A stretch of 64,000 bases of DNA from positions 1-64,000 of the forward strand of contig URQY01000003.1 of the NCBI GenBank assembly GCA_900550165.1, written 5' to 3'. The DNA comes from an uncultured Eubacteriales bacterium. GTDB lineage: Bacteria > Bacillota > Clostridia > Oscillospirales > Oscillospiraceae. The notes beneath the pieces were generated by a model. It was not told the DNA's origin and did no database searches. It worked only from the letters and a program-made list of their open reading frames with translations. Shown piece after piece: positions 39,684-48,491 of the stretch; position 1 is the first letter of the stretch; every line of letters begins with the position of its first letter. The translations under genes and the position numbers were made by a program.

Positions 39684-41117
39684 TTACACCACGGCAAAGA
39701 ACTTGACGAGGAACAGCGCGGAGATCACATAGGTCAGCACGCTGACCTCCTTGGCCTTGCCGGAGAGCACCTTGACGAAGGTGTAGGAGATGAGGCCGAG
39801 GCCGATGGCGTGGCCGATGGAGCCGGAGACCGGCATACCGATGAGCATGATCGCCACAGGCAGCATCTGGTCCATATCGCCAAAGTCCACATTCTTGAGG
39901 CCCTGGAGCATCAGCACGCCGACATAGATGAGTGCGGCAGAGGTCGCAGCGCCGGGGATGATGGCGGCGATGGGGGCAAGGAACATACAGGCGAGGAACA
40001 GGATGCCCGCGGTGAGCGCGGTCAGACCCGTGCGGCCGCCCGCTTCCACACCGGAGGCAGACTCGATGAACGTCGTGACGGTGGAGGTGCCGGTGCAGGC
40101 GCCCGCGACCGTACCGATGGCGTCGGAGAGCAGGGCTTCCTTCATGTTGGGCATGTTACCCTCTTCATCGACCATACCGGCGCGGGAGGCCGTGCCGACG
40201 AGGGTGCCGATGGTGTCGAACATATCGATCATGCAGAAGGTGATGACGAGCGTGACGGCGGTGAACCAGCCGATGTTCACAAAGCCCGCAAAGTCAAACT
40301 TGAAGAGCGTGGTGGAGACCATGTCGGCAAAGGGCGGGACAAAGCTCGCGGTGGCCAGACTCTCAAAGGGGTTCACGTGCAGGAAGATGGCGCTGCCCGC
40401 CCAGTAGATGACGGAGGAGAAGAGCATACCGAGCAGCACCGCCGCCTTCACGCCCTTCTTGGCAAGAACGACCATGACGAACACGCCGAGGAAGGCCGTC
40501 ACAACGGTCAAAACCATCGTGTTGTAGCCTACGTCGCCCATGCCGTCCTTGATGATGCTGGGCGTGAGCGCGCCGAAGAAGTCGCGCATCATGTAGAAGG
40601 GGCTCGTAAAGCCGTTGCCCTCGGCATAAATGCCGACGTTGGAGCCAAGGCCCACGTTCATCAGCATCAGGCCGATGGCCGGCGCGATGCCGTAGCGCAC
40701 GCCGAGAGGGATGGCCTCGACGATCTTCTCGCGCACCTTGAGCACGGTGAGCACGAGGAAAACGATGCCCTCGACCAGAATGATGACGAGCGCCGCCTGG
40801 AACGCGGACTCATACTCGCACTCGTTGATGACGGCGATGTTGGCCACAACGACGGCAAAGAAGCTGTTGAGGCCCATGCCCGGCGCCATGACGAACGGCT
40901 TGTTGGCAAAGAACGCCATGCAGATCGTACCGATGGCCGAGGCGATGCAGGTGGCGAGGAACACACCGTTCCACAGCGGCGTGCCCACGGCGAAGTTGGT
41001 GAGCAGATTCGGGTTGAGCGCGATGATGTAGGCCATGGTCATGAACGTGGTGAGGCCGGCAAGAAGCTCGGTGCGCACGGTGGTCCCGTTGGCCTTCAGC
41101 TTGAAAAGCTTTTCCAT
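39684..41117 (-). CDS. NCS2 family purine permease (adenine/guanine/hypoxanthine type)
   Basis: A 477-residue carrier of the AzgA-like NCS2 group, about 14 helices. The conserved N-terminus is RTELLAGLTTFMTMAYIIAL, then MAFFANKPFVMAPGMGLNSF and a binding-site region CMIDMFDTIGTLVGTASRAG with ACTGTSTVTTFIESASGVEA. Such proteins bring in guanine, hypoxanthine or adenine with H+. ATG 41117 follows AAGGGGAG. A clear promoter and a short hairpin leader precede it; no purine riboswitch is recognisable. Confidence 0.92.
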   Translation of the reverse strand: MEKLFKLKANGTTVRTELLAGLTTFMTMAYIIALNPNLLTNFAVGTPLWNGVFLATCIASAIGTICMAFFANKPFVMAPGMGLNSFFAVVVANIAVINECEYESAFQAALVIILVEGIVFLVLTVLKVREKIVEAIPLGVRYGIAPAIGLMLMNVGLGSNVGIYAEGNGFTSPFYMMRDFFGALTPSIIKDGMGDVGYNTMVLTVVTAFLGVFVMVVLAKKGVKAAVLLGMLFSSVIYWAGSAIFLHVNPFESLATASFVPPFADMVSTTLFKFDFAGFVNIGWFTAVTLVITFCMIDMFDTIGTLVGTASRAGMVDEEGNMPNMKEALLSDAIGTVAGACTGTSTVTTFIESASGVEAGGRTGLTALTAGILFLACMFLAPIAAIIPGAATSAALIYVGVLMLQGLKNVDFGDMDQMLPVAIMLIGMPVSGSIGHAIGLGLISYTFVKVLSGKAKEVSVLTYVISALFLVKFFAVV

Positions 41118-41153
41118 GATTTTCTCCCCTTTTTTGTTTTTCCGCCCCATTGC

Positions 41154-41222
41154 CTAACAAAAAATTAGGCAGCAAAACAGATTTTCTGTCAACATTATAA
41201 ACATCCCGACAAGAAAATGCAA
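41154..41222 (-). promoter_or_regulatory. Promoter and hairpin leader of the purine permease gene
   Basis: On the minus strand TTGCAT (41217-41222), 17 bases, TATAAT (41194-41199). In the short leader, GCCTAA and TTAGGC (41154-41170) pair around a T-rich loop 37 bases before the start codon; no purine riboswitch core is seen. Confidence 0.75.
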
Positions 41223-41282
41223 GCATTCTGTGCATTTTTACGATACTTTCTTGTTTCTCACCGAGAAGGCGCGCGGTTTCTG

Positions 41283-41311
41283 TTGTGTTTTTGGTCGCTT
41301 TGCGCTATACT
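41283..41311 (+). promoter_or_regulatory. Promoter of the polA-rimI-tsaD operon
   Basis: TTGTGT (41283-41288), 17 bases, TATACT (41306-41311). Confidence 0.7.
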
Positions 41312-41349
41312 GTAATTAGTAAAAATTTGCACTCTGGGAGGTGTATGCC

Positions 41350-44001
41350 GTGAAGCTGATGGTACTCGACGGCAACTCCATCATCAACCGCGCCTATTAC
41401 GGCGTCCGTCCGCTCACCACGCGCGACGGCTTCTTCACCCATGCGATCTTCGGCTTTCTCACGATGCTCGGCCGCTTACTCGACGAGGAAAAGCCCGAGG
41501 CGCTGTGCGTCGCCTTCGACCGCCGCGAGCCGACGTTCCGCCACCTCGAGTACGAGGGCTACAAGGCCACGCGCCATGCCATGCCCGAGGAGCTCGCCAT
41601 GCAGATGCCCGTGCTCAAGGATGTGCTCGACGCGATGAACATTCCCCGCTACGAGCTCTCGGGCTTTGAAGCGGACGACCTGATCGGCACGATCTCGCGC
41701 AAATGCGAACAAGAGGGCTGGGACTGCGTCGTCGCCACGGGGGACAAGGATTCTTTGCAGCTCGTGACCGAGCACACGACCGTCAAGCTCATCTCCACAC
41801 GCATGGGCCAGACCACGACGAAGGACATGACGCCCGAAAGCTTTTTCGAGGTCTATGGCTTCGCCCCCATCCACATTGTCGACCTCAAGGCCCTGATGGG
41901 CGACGCGAGCGACAACATCCCCGGCGTACCGGGCGTTGGCGAAAAGACGGCGATGGCGCTCATCCAGAAATACCAGAGCATCGACGAAATTTACCGGCTG
42001 CTCCCCGATATCGAGGCCAAGCCGAACGTCATCAAAAAGCTCACCGAGGGAGAAGAGAGCGCCCGCAAGAGCTTTTACCTTGCAACCATCATCACCGACG
42101 CGCCGCTTGAATTTTCTCCGCAGGAAAACCTGCGAAAGGCCCCGTCCGAGGCGCTCTATCCGCTCTTTATGAAGCTCGAGTTCACAAAGCTCATCGAAAA
42201 ATACGGTCTCAAGCCGCCCGCCGATGTGCCCGCCGCCGAGGAGCCGGTCGCCGTCACCGTAACTGCCGAGGCCGTGACCACGGCGGAAAAGGCCGAAGAG
42301 TCTCTCGCGCTCTTCCGTCAGGCGGCACACGTGACGCTTTTGGCGCTGCCTGACCTCTCCGGCGTGATCGTCGACTGCGAAAGCGGCGAGAATACCGCCG
42401 TTTCCGCCGAGTTCTTCTTCAGCCGTTACGAAGGCGACTGGAACGCGCTGCTGCGCGCCCTGTTCTCCTCCGACATCAAAAAAGTCAGCCACAACGTCAA
42501 GGACCTGCAGCGCACGCTGCTGGAAAATGGTCTCCCCATCGAGGGCTTTGTCTTCGACACCGCGCTTGCAGGATACCTGCTTGACGCGACGGCGGGCAAG
42601 TACGACATTGCGTCGCTTTTCGCCGCCTATTTCCACCAGTCGCTCACAGAGCCGAAGCATCTCGACCCCGAGGCCTTTTCGATGCTCGGCGACACGACCG
42701 CGGCGGAAACGGCATTCCACAGCTATACCGCCGCCGTCGATGCGCTGTACGAAGCGCTCGCCCCCATGATCGAAGAGCGCGAGCTGCACGAACTTTATTA
42801 TGAGGTGGAGCTTCCCCTCTGCGCCGTGCTTGCGCGCATGGAGCATACGGGGATGCGCGTGGACGCAACCGCCCTCGCCGCCTTCGGCAGCGAGATGGAG
42901 GCGCAGCTCAAAACGCTCGAGCAGCACATCTATGAGGAGGCGGGCGGGCCGTTCAACATCAACTCTCCCAAGCAGCTCGGCGAGGTGCTCTTTGATAGAT
43001 TGCAGCTGCCGCACGGCAAGAAGACGAAAACCGGCTGGTCAACGAATGCGGATGTGCTCGAAAAGCTGCGGTGGGAAAACCCCATCGTCGAAGAGGTCCT
43101 GCAATACCGCCAATACGCCAAATTCCGCTCGACCTACTGCGACGGACTCCTGAAGGTCATCGCACCCGACGGGCGCATCCACACGAGCTTCCAGATGACC
43201 GTCACGGCGACGGGACGGCTGAGCTCGACCGAGCCGAATTTGCAGAACATCCCCACGCGCACACAGCTCGGCAGCGAATTCCGGCGGATGTTCGTTCCCG
43301 CCGACGGCTGCGTGCTCGTCGACGCGGACTACAGCCAGATCGAGCTGCGTCTGCTCGCCCACATCGCGGACGATGACGCGATGAAGCAGGCGTTTCTGAC
43401 CGGCGAGGACATTCACACCGTCACGGCCGCGCAGGTCTTCGGCGTGCCGGTCGACCAGGTCACCAAGCAGATGCGCTCGCACGCAAAGGCCGTCAACTTC
43501 GGCATCGTGTACGGCATTTCCGCTTTTTCCCTCGCGCAGGATATCGGCGTGCCGGTGTACGAGGCGAAGGAGTATATCGAGACCTACTTTGAGCGCTTTC
43601 CCGGCATCCGCCGCTACATGGATGAGGTCGTCGCGCAGGCGAAGGAGCGCGGCTACGTGGAAACGCTGATGCACCGCCGCCGCGCCCTGCCCGAGCTGAC
43701 GGCGAGCAACTTCAACACAAGATCATTCGGCGAGCGCGTGGCGCGCAATATGCCCATTCAGGGCACAGCCGCGGATGTCATCAAGCTCGCCATGGTGCGC
43801 GTCGACGAGCGGCTGCGCAAGGAAAGCTTACAGGCAAAGCTCATTTTGCAGGTGCACGACGAGCTGATCGTCGAATGTCCCGAGGCGGAAAAGGAAACGG
43901 TCGCGCATCTTCTCACCGAGGAGATGGAGGGCGCGGTGCACCTCTCCGTCCCCCTGACCGCCGAGGCCCACTGGGGCAAAAACTGGCTGGAAGCCAAATG
44001 A
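41350..44001 (+). CDS. polA: DNA polymerase I without an intact proofreading site
   Basis: Repair and Okazaki-fragment polymerase, 883 residues. The 5'-3' exonuclease domain (about 1-290) includes MVLDGNSIINRAYYGV, FEADDLIGTISRKCEQEGWD and VATGDKDSLQLV. The polymerase domain has motif A DADYSQIELRLLAHIADD, motif B RSHAKAVNFGIVYGIS and motif C LQVHDELIVE. The middle 3'-5' exonuclease-like domain (about 300-470) lacks the D-x-E metal site (it reads LPDLSGVIVDCESGENTAVS), as in Bacillus and Taq enzymes. I start at GTG 41350, eight bases after GGGAGG; the track's GTG at 41341 overlaps that site. It heads an operon with rimI and tsaD. Confidence 0.95.
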   Translation: MKLMVLDGNSIINRAYYGVRPLTTRDGFFTHAIFGFLTMLGRLLDEEKPEALCVAFDRREPTFRHLEYEGYKATRHAMPEELAMQMPVLKDVLDAMNIPRYELSGFEADDLIGTISRKCEQEGWDCVVATGDKDSLQLVTEHTTVKLISTRMGQTTTKDMTPESFFEVYGFAPIHIVDLKALMGDASDNIPGVPGVGEKTAMALIQKYQSIDEIYRLLPDIEAKPNVIKKLTEGEESARKSFYLATIITDAPLEFSPQENLRKAPSEALYPLFMKLEFTKLIEKYGLKPPADVPAAEEPVAVTVTAEAVTTAEKAEESLALFRQAAHVTLLALPDLSGVIVDCESGENTAVSAEFFFSRYEGDWNALLRALFSSDIKKVSHNVKDLQRTLLENGLPIEGFVFDTALAGYLLDATAGKYDIASLFAAYFHQSLTEPKHLDPEAFSMLGDTTAAETAFHSYTAAVDALYEALAPMIEERELHELYYEVELPLCAVLARMEHTGMRVDATALAAFGSEMEAQLKTLEQHIYEEAGGPFNINSPKQLGEVLFDRLQLPHGKKTKTGWSTNADVLEKLRWENPIVEEVLQYRQYAKFRSTYCDGLLKVIAPDGRIHTSFQMTVTATGRLSSTEPNLQNIPTRTQLGSEFRRMFVPADGCVLVDADYSQIELRLLAHIADDDAMKQAFLTGEDIHTVTAAQVFGVPVDQVTKQMRSHAKAVNFGIVYGISAFSLAQDIGVPVYEAKEYIETYFERFPGIRRYMDEVVAQAKERGYVETLMHRRRALPELTASNFNTRSFGERVARNMPIQGTAADVIKLAMVRVDERLRKESLQAKLILQVHDELIVECPEAEKETVAHLLTEEMEGAVHLSVPLTAEAHWGKNWLEAK

Positions 44002-44014
44002 CCGGAGGATATCA

Positions 44015-44503
44015 ATGGAACAGTTAAAGAAAAAGGTCCGCATCGTACCGATGACGAACGAATATCTGGAGGATGTATCCGACCTCGAGCGCGAGTGCTT
44101 CTCCAACCCCTGGTCGCGCAATATGCTGGCAGAGGAGCTTGAAAACGCGTGCTCGGCCTTTCTGGTCGCGCTGGACGCGGAGACGAACAGCGTCGTCGGC
44201 TACGCGGGACTGCTCGCCGTCGCGGACGAGGGCTGCATCACCAAGATGGCCGTCCGCCCCGACTGTCGCCGCGGCGGTGTGGCCGGGCAGCTTCTGGACG
44301 TGTTTGTCCGCTTTGCGGGCGGCAGCGGCCTCGCGTTTTTAACGCTGGAAGTGCGCGCGAGCAACTATGCTGCCATCGCGCTCTACGGCAGCCGCGGCTT
44401 CCGCAGCGAGGGCCGCCGCAAGAACTACTATGACCACCCGAAGGAGGACGCCATCATCATGACGAAGAACTTCCGCGCGGCAGAAGCGGAGGCGCAGCAA
44501 TGA
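44015..44503 (+). CDS. rimI: Ribosomal-protein-alanine N-acetyltransferase RimI
   Basis: A 162-residue GNAT acetyltransferase. The N-terminal block RIVPMTNEYLEDVSDLEREC and SNPWSRNML is the RimI pattern, the acetyl-CoA loop is RPDCRRGGVAGQLLDVF, and LTLEVRASNYAAIALYGSRG is the conserved C-terminal half. It acetylates ribosomal protein S18 in E. coli; in Firmicutes it is usually placed with tsaB, tsaD or tsaE. It overlaps tsaD by four bases (ATGA), consistent with co-translation. AGGA site precedes ATG. Confidence 0.92.
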   Translation: MEQLKKKVRIVPMTNEYLEDVSDLERECFSNPWSRNMLAEELENACSAFLVALDAETNSVVGYAGLLAVADEGCITKMAVRPDCRRGGVAGQLLDVFVRFAGGSGLAFLTLEVRASNYAAIALYGSRGFRSEGRRKNYYDHPKEDAIIMTKNFRAAEAEAQQ

Positions 44504-45516
44504 AGATCCTCGCTTTCGAGTCCTCCTGCGACGAGACTGCCGTTGCCGTCGTCGAAGATGGGCGCAAGGTCCTCTCCGACGCCATCCTCTCGCAGGCTGA
44601 CCTGCACGCGCTCTACGGCGGCGTCGTGCCGGAGATCGCCTCGCGCAAGCACATCGAGGCCATCGCCGCGCTGACCGATCAGGCCCTCAGCGAAGCGGGT
44701 GTTCAAAAATCCGACATTGACGCCGTGGCCGCGACCTACGCCCCCGGTCTCATCGGCGCGGTGCTCGTGGGGCTGAACTTTGCCAAGTCCGCTGCCTACG
44801 CCCTCAGCGTGCCGCTCATCCCCGTGCACCACATCCGCGGCCATATCGCCGCGAACTACTTAGCCTTTCCCGAGCTCGAGCCGCCGTTTCTGGCGCTGTG
44901 TATGTCCGGCGGCAACACGCTCATCGTCGATGTGCGCGGCTATACGGACTTTGTCCTGCTCGGTGCGACGCGCGACGACGCGGCGGGCGAATGCTTCGAT
45001 AAGGCCGCGCGCGTGCTCGGTCTCCCCTATCCCGGCGGCGCGGCGATGGATCGGCTCGCCCACGAAAGCGCGGGCGGCGTTTACGAGCTGCCGCGCGCCA
45101 AAATCGACGGCTGCCCGCTCGACATGAGCTTTTCGGGCCTCAAAACCGCCGTCGTAAATCTCGCCCACAACGCCGAGCAGTCCGGAAAGTCCCTCGACCG
45201 CGCGGCGCTCGCGCGCGACTTCACGCAGGCGGTCGTCGACGAGCTCGTGCCGCGCGCGATGCTCGCCATGGAGCAAAGCGGGCGCAAGGTGCTCGTCGCC
45301 GCAGGCGGCGTGGCCGCAAACTCGTTCATCCGCGCAGCATTGGAAAAGGAGTGCGAAACGCACGGCTACCGGCTCTATCTGCCGCCGCTGAAGCTCTGCG
45401 GCGACAACGGCGCGATGATCGGCGCGCAGGGATACTACGAATATCTCGCCGGCGCGCGGGCAGATTGGTCGCTCAACGCGTATGCGACGCGCGACATCGA
45501 CGATCCCATCGTCTGA
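44500..45516 (+). CDS. tsaD: tRNA N6-adenosine threonylcarbamoyltransferase TsaD
   Basis: Transfers threonylcarbamoyl to A37 of ANN-decoding tRNAs to make t6A, 338 residues, ASKHA fold. Marks are ILAFESSCDETAVAVVEDG, the iron-binding HHIRGH in PVHHIRGHIAANY, SGGNTLIV, DDAAGECFDKAARVLGL, and VLVAAGGVAANSFIRAAL. The start ATG overlaps the rimI stop. TsaB and TsaE, its usual partners, are not in the window. Two further t6A-modifying enzymes, MtaB and TrmO, are. Confidence 0.96.
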   Translation: MKILAFESSCDETAVAVVEDGRKVLSDAILSQADLHALYGGVVPEIASRKHIEAIAALTDQALSEAGVQKSDIDAVAATYAPGLIGAVLVGLNFAKSAAYALSVPLIPVHHIRGHIAANYLAFPELEPPFLALCMSGGNTLIVDVRGYTDFVLLGATRDDAAGECFDKAARVLGLPYPGGAAMDRLAHESAGGVYELPRAKIDGCPLDMSFSGLKTAVVNLAHNAEQSGKSLDRAALARDFTQAVVDELVPRAMLAMEQSGRKVLVAAGGVAANSFIRAALEKECETHGYRLYLPPLKLCGDNGAMIGAQGYYEYLAGARADWSLNAYATRDIDDPIV

Positions 45517-45578
45517 CGCTTTGCGGCGCGTGAGCGCTGCAAGGCATCAATTCCCTGCGGCAGACAAAAGATAAGGAT

Positions 45579-45622
45579 AAAACAGGACGGTCCTCTTTTT
45601 CAAAAGGGACCGCCCTGTTTTT
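45579..45622 (+). terminator. Terminator after tsaD
   Basis: AAAACAGGACGGTCC and its near complement GGACCGCCCTGTTTT form the stem, followed by T residues. Confidence 0.88.
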
Positions 45623-46125
45623 CTGTATCCTCACGCAGCGCAGGACGGACAAGGTATCCCGACCCCGGCAGACTGCAAGGTCTTTGCGCCGTCTTGCAAA
45701 ATTCGTCTGTTATGGTAACAAATCGAAAATCTGTTCTGCAATAAATTTCAAGTCAACAATATTATGTCAATTTCGACACGCGTCTGTTCCCACAGTGGGT
45801 TTTCCCCTTTTCAAAAAATCAAGCGCTCAAATTTCCCAAAAATAATGACATTTCAGGAACCCCTGTTGTGTGGAAAACTCTGTGGAAACTGTGGATAACT
45901 CACCGTAGAATCGTTTTATCGAAATGATTATGTTAATTTGTCTTTTTTTCGCTCAAGTGCGCTAAAGCGGTCGGACAGGGTGTAAAAACCGCGTGAGTTC
46001 CCGCATTTTGGCAACTTTCGCCGCGCAGCCCTCCGCAGCCTTCCTCATGTCCGGTCGTCATTTCCTGTCATTTTGTGCATTTGATCTGCAAGATTTCCGC
46101 GATAATACTCTTTGTATATCGGCAG
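45623..46125. other. AT-rich intergenic region with a DnaA-box cluster
   Basis: About 500 bases without a gene between convergent tsaD and the DUF6512 gene, visibly richer in A/T than the rest. At 45869-45898 three DnaA-box-like 9-mers stand in the same orientation (minus strand): TTTTCCACA, GTTTCCACA and a perfect TTATCCACA, the last two abutting. Next to them is an AT-rich stretch (45911-45956). No dnaA, dnaN or rpmH is in the window. Confidence 0.7.
45869..45898 (-). promoter_or_regulatory. DnaA-box triplet
   Basis: Box 1 is TTTTCCACA at 45869-45877, box 2 GTTTCCACA at 45881-45889 and box 3 TTATCCACA at 45890-45898, all read on the minus strand. This arrangement is the type found at Firmicute origins near dnaA. 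Confidence 0.75.
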
Positions 46126-46155
46126 AAACGGCTCTCGCCGAGGCGGGAGCCGTTT
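46126..46155 (-). terminator. Hairpin after the DUF6512 gene
   Basis: AAACGGCTC and GAGCCGTTT form the outer stem with further GC pairing inside; the T run is weak. Confidence 0.6.
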
Positions 46156-46157
46156 GC

Positions 46158-46700
46158 TCAGCAGGGAACGTCCAGCCCGTAGCAGCCACTCACGGGGTCG
46201 AGGAACAGCGGCAGATGCGGCGGGCGATACGTGCACCAGACGAATGCGAACAGCAGCAGCCACAGGACAACGAAGCCCGCAAGCTGCATCGCGCCGCCGC
46301 GCAGCCGCCCATCCGTCAGCATCCGGTAGCTGACGAAGTACAAAAGCGCGTCGGCAAGGAAGAAGATCGTGATATTCACCCAGTCGGGCAGCTTGCCGAA
46401 TATTCCCGACAGCGTGTAGAAAAACACCGGGATGGCAAGAAGGCCCAGCAGAATGCTCGCCGCCTTGACCGCAAAGAAGTTTCGGAACGCCTCCGAAAAC
46501 ACGATAAACTCCACCACCGTGAAGACAAGGAACGGGATGAACAGCAGCTTCATGTGCTCCCAGGTCGACTCGTTCACGGCAGAAAATGCCGCGGCCACGC
46601 GGCTCCCGCCCGTCCATTCGTATACAAAATGCAGCAGCGTCCCAAAAAGTCCCGTCACCGCAAAGCCGATGAGCTCCCACCGGCGCAGCTCCCGTTTCAT
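46158..46700 (-). CDS. DUF6512-type membrane protein
   Basis: A 180-residue polytopic protein with about five to six helices (LIGFAVTGLFGTLLHFVYEW, LLFIPFLVFTVVEFIVF, FAVKAASILLGLLAIPVFFY, and others). I recognise it as the family now called DUF6512, common in Clostridia; the conserved block is AVNESTWEHMKLLFIP. No function is known. ATG 46700 has GGGAGG. It is separated from the next minus-strand gene by a terminator. Confidence 0.7.
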   Translation of the reverse strand: MKRELRRWELIGFAVTGLFGTLLHFVYEWTGGSRVAAAFSAVNESTWEHMKLLFIPFLVFTVVEFIVFSEAFRNFFAVKAASILLGLLAIPVFFYTLSGIFGKLPDWVNITIFFLADALLYFVSYRMLTDGRLRGGAMQLAGFVVLWLLLFAFVWCTYRPPHLPLFLDPVSGCYGLDVPC

Positions 46701-46775
46701 GCTCCGTCCTCCCTTTCCGCCCCGGTCAAGCCGGGCAAGCACTATATTCTACGCGGGAAGGACGCGCTTTATACA

Positions 46776-46806
46776 GCAAAAGCCGCCCCTGCGGGCGGCT
46801 TTTGCG
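46776..46806 (-). terminator. Terminator after the MBL hydrolase gene
   Basis: AAAAGCCGCC and GGCGGCTTTT form the stem around CCTGCG. Confidence 0.88.
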
Positions 46807-46815
46807 TTTCTTTTC

Positions 46816-47433
46816 TTATTCGGCAAATTCAGGCACAACAACGCCCGCCGGCGCATCCTCAGTCAGCGCAAAGCTGTCGGTTTCGAGCCTATGGACGCTT
46901 GCCGCATCGTACAGCGGCAGGAATCCGTCCAGCGTGCCGATCTCTGGATAGCCGTGCGCGCCGAAGCGATAGTGCATTGGCACAACAACGCGCGGCGCGA
47001 TCGCGTCCGCGACCTCTTCTGCCGTCCTTGCGTCGATGGTGTAGTATCCGCCGATGGGCAGCAGCAGCGCGTCGCAGCCCTTGACCGCCGCGAGCTGCTT
47101 CTCGCTCAGCTCATGGCCAAGGTCGCCGCAGTGCACGAGCGCCAGACCTTCGGCGCGCAGGATGTGGATGGTATTCTCTCCGCGCAGCGCACCGCCCCTG
47201 TCGTCGTGAAAGGTCGAAACAGTCTCGACCGCGAACGGGCTCCCCGTCTTACTGCGGCCCGAGAGCGTCACCGCCTCCAAAAAATTATGGTCGCGGTGGC
47301 CGTGAGAGCAGAGCACTTCATCTGCCTCGACGTGCAGCGCGGGATAGGTCTCCACATAGTAGGGGTCGAGCACGACGCGCCAGCCGCCGCTCTCGACGAG
47401 AAAGCAGGAATGGCCCAGCCAGGTGATGTTCAT
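46816..47433 (-). CDS. MBL-fold metal-dependent hydrolase
   Basis: A 205-residue beta-lactamase-fold hydrolase of the UPF0173/UlaG-like group. NITWLGHSCFLVESGGWRVV and LDPYYVET start it, the metal motif is CSHGHRDHNFLEA (H-x-H-x-D-H), and further ligands are in LVHCGDLGH and VVPMHYRFG. A substrate cannot be named. It is 3 bp after a DUF4349 lipoprotein gene in the same orientation, so they share a transcript. Confidence 0.87.
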   Translation of the reverse strand: MNITWLGHSCFLVESGGWRVVLDPYYVETYPALHVEADEVLCSHGHRDHNFLEAVTLSGRSKTGSPFAVETVSTFHDDRGGALRGENTIHILRAEGLALVHCGDLGHELSEKQLAAVKGCDALLLPIGGYYTIDARTAEEVADAIAPRVVVPMHYRFGAHGYPEIGTLDGFLPLYDAASVHRLETDSFALTEDAPAGVVVPEFAE

Positions 47434-47436
47434 GGT

Positions 47437-48405
47437 TTATTCCTCCGGTTTTGTTTCGTTTGCCGCGTTTTTGTTTTTCTTTCTGCCGATCTTCGGCAGC
47501 TTCTTCCCTCGGCGCAGGCGGCCGATGAGCTTCACGGCCGCAAACGCGACCGCCGCGAAAATCAGGATGCCGAGCCAGCTGTAGGCGAGCCAGATCGCAA
47601 AATCCTCCAGCCCTTCACGCACGGCGGCAAGCCCGTCCGTAAAGGCGTTGCCGAGCTTTTCACCAAAGCTCTTGGGTGCATCCTCCGTACCGGAGAGGCG
47701 GTAGACCTCGCTCAGCTCGAGCGTGACGGTCGCATAGTCCACGAGCGCGTCGTAGTGGCGCACTGTGCCGGAAAGCCGCTCGATCTCATACTCCGTTTCG
47801 GAGATGGCGGACTCGATGGTGATGATGTCCTCCATATTTTCCGCTTTTTTGAGAAGCTCCTGCAAGCGCGCAAGCTTGATCTGCGCCGTTTCCAAGCGCG
47901 ACTGCGTGTCGTAATACTGCTCGCTGATGTCCTCTGCCGAGTCGCTCTGCCATGTCACATGGCAGAGCGTGCCGACCTGTGCGCAGAAGTCGGCGAACTG
48001 CTCCGCCGGCACGCGCACGGTGTAGCTTGCATGGCGATAGCCGTTTGAGTAGTTTGAAAAATTCTTCTGCTCGAAGTAGCCGCCGCTGCGCTCGACGAGC
48101 GCGGCAATGTCCTCCACCGCCTGCTCGTAGGAGAGCGTCTGCATCTCGATGCTCGCGCTGTAGACCATCTTGACGCCGCGCTCGGAAAGGCTCTTGTCTA
48201 TGCCTGAGCCTACATGCCCATCGCCGTTCCACGCGCCCGCGTCTTCCGCTTCGTCATCTGTCGCGGTAAAGTCGTAGTCTTCTTTCGTCGAATCATAACC
48301 GTTGTAGCTGCCTGTCATGGTATCGGGGCCCGCAGACTTCGCGCCGCAGGCAGCAAGGGACAGCGCCAGCACCAGCGCGAGCAAAAGGGTCAAACATCTT
48401 TTCAT
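47437..48405 (-). CDS. DUF4349 domain lipoprotein
   Basis: A 322-residue surface lipoprotein. The signal LALVLALSLAACGAKSAG has a LAAC lipobox; the extracellular part (about 75-265) has the DUF4349 pattern (MVYSASIEMQTLSYEQAVED, VRVPAEQFADFCAQVG, VTWQSDSAEDISEQYYDTQS) with a long helical hairpin SRLETAQIKLARLQELLKKA. One membrane helix near 280 and a Lys/Arg-rich tail end it, so it may be held at both ends. Function unknown. Start ATG 48405 follows a GAGGTGG site. Confidence 0.83.
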   Translation of the reverse strand: MKRCLTLLLALVLALSLAACGAKSAGPDTMTGSYNGYDSTKEDYDFTATDDEAEDAGAWNGDGHVGSGIDKSLSERGVKMVYSASIEMQTLSYEQAVEDIAALVERSGGYFEQKNFSNYSNGYRHASYTVRVPAEQFADFCAQVGTLCHVTWQSDSAEDISEQYYDTQSRLETAQIKLARLQELLKKAENMEDIITIESAISETEYEIERLSGTVRHYDALVDYATVTLELSEVYRLSGTEDAPKSFGEKLGNAFTDGLAAVREGLEDFAIWLAYSWLGILIFAAVAFAAVKLIGRLRRGKKLPKIGRKKNKNAANETKPEE

Positions 48406-48491
48406 CTTCTTCCACCTCACTTTGATTTTTTGGGGGTGCGAAGGTTTAGACGTTCATTTTGCGAAAAATGTTCCCAATTTCCTCGTTTTTC

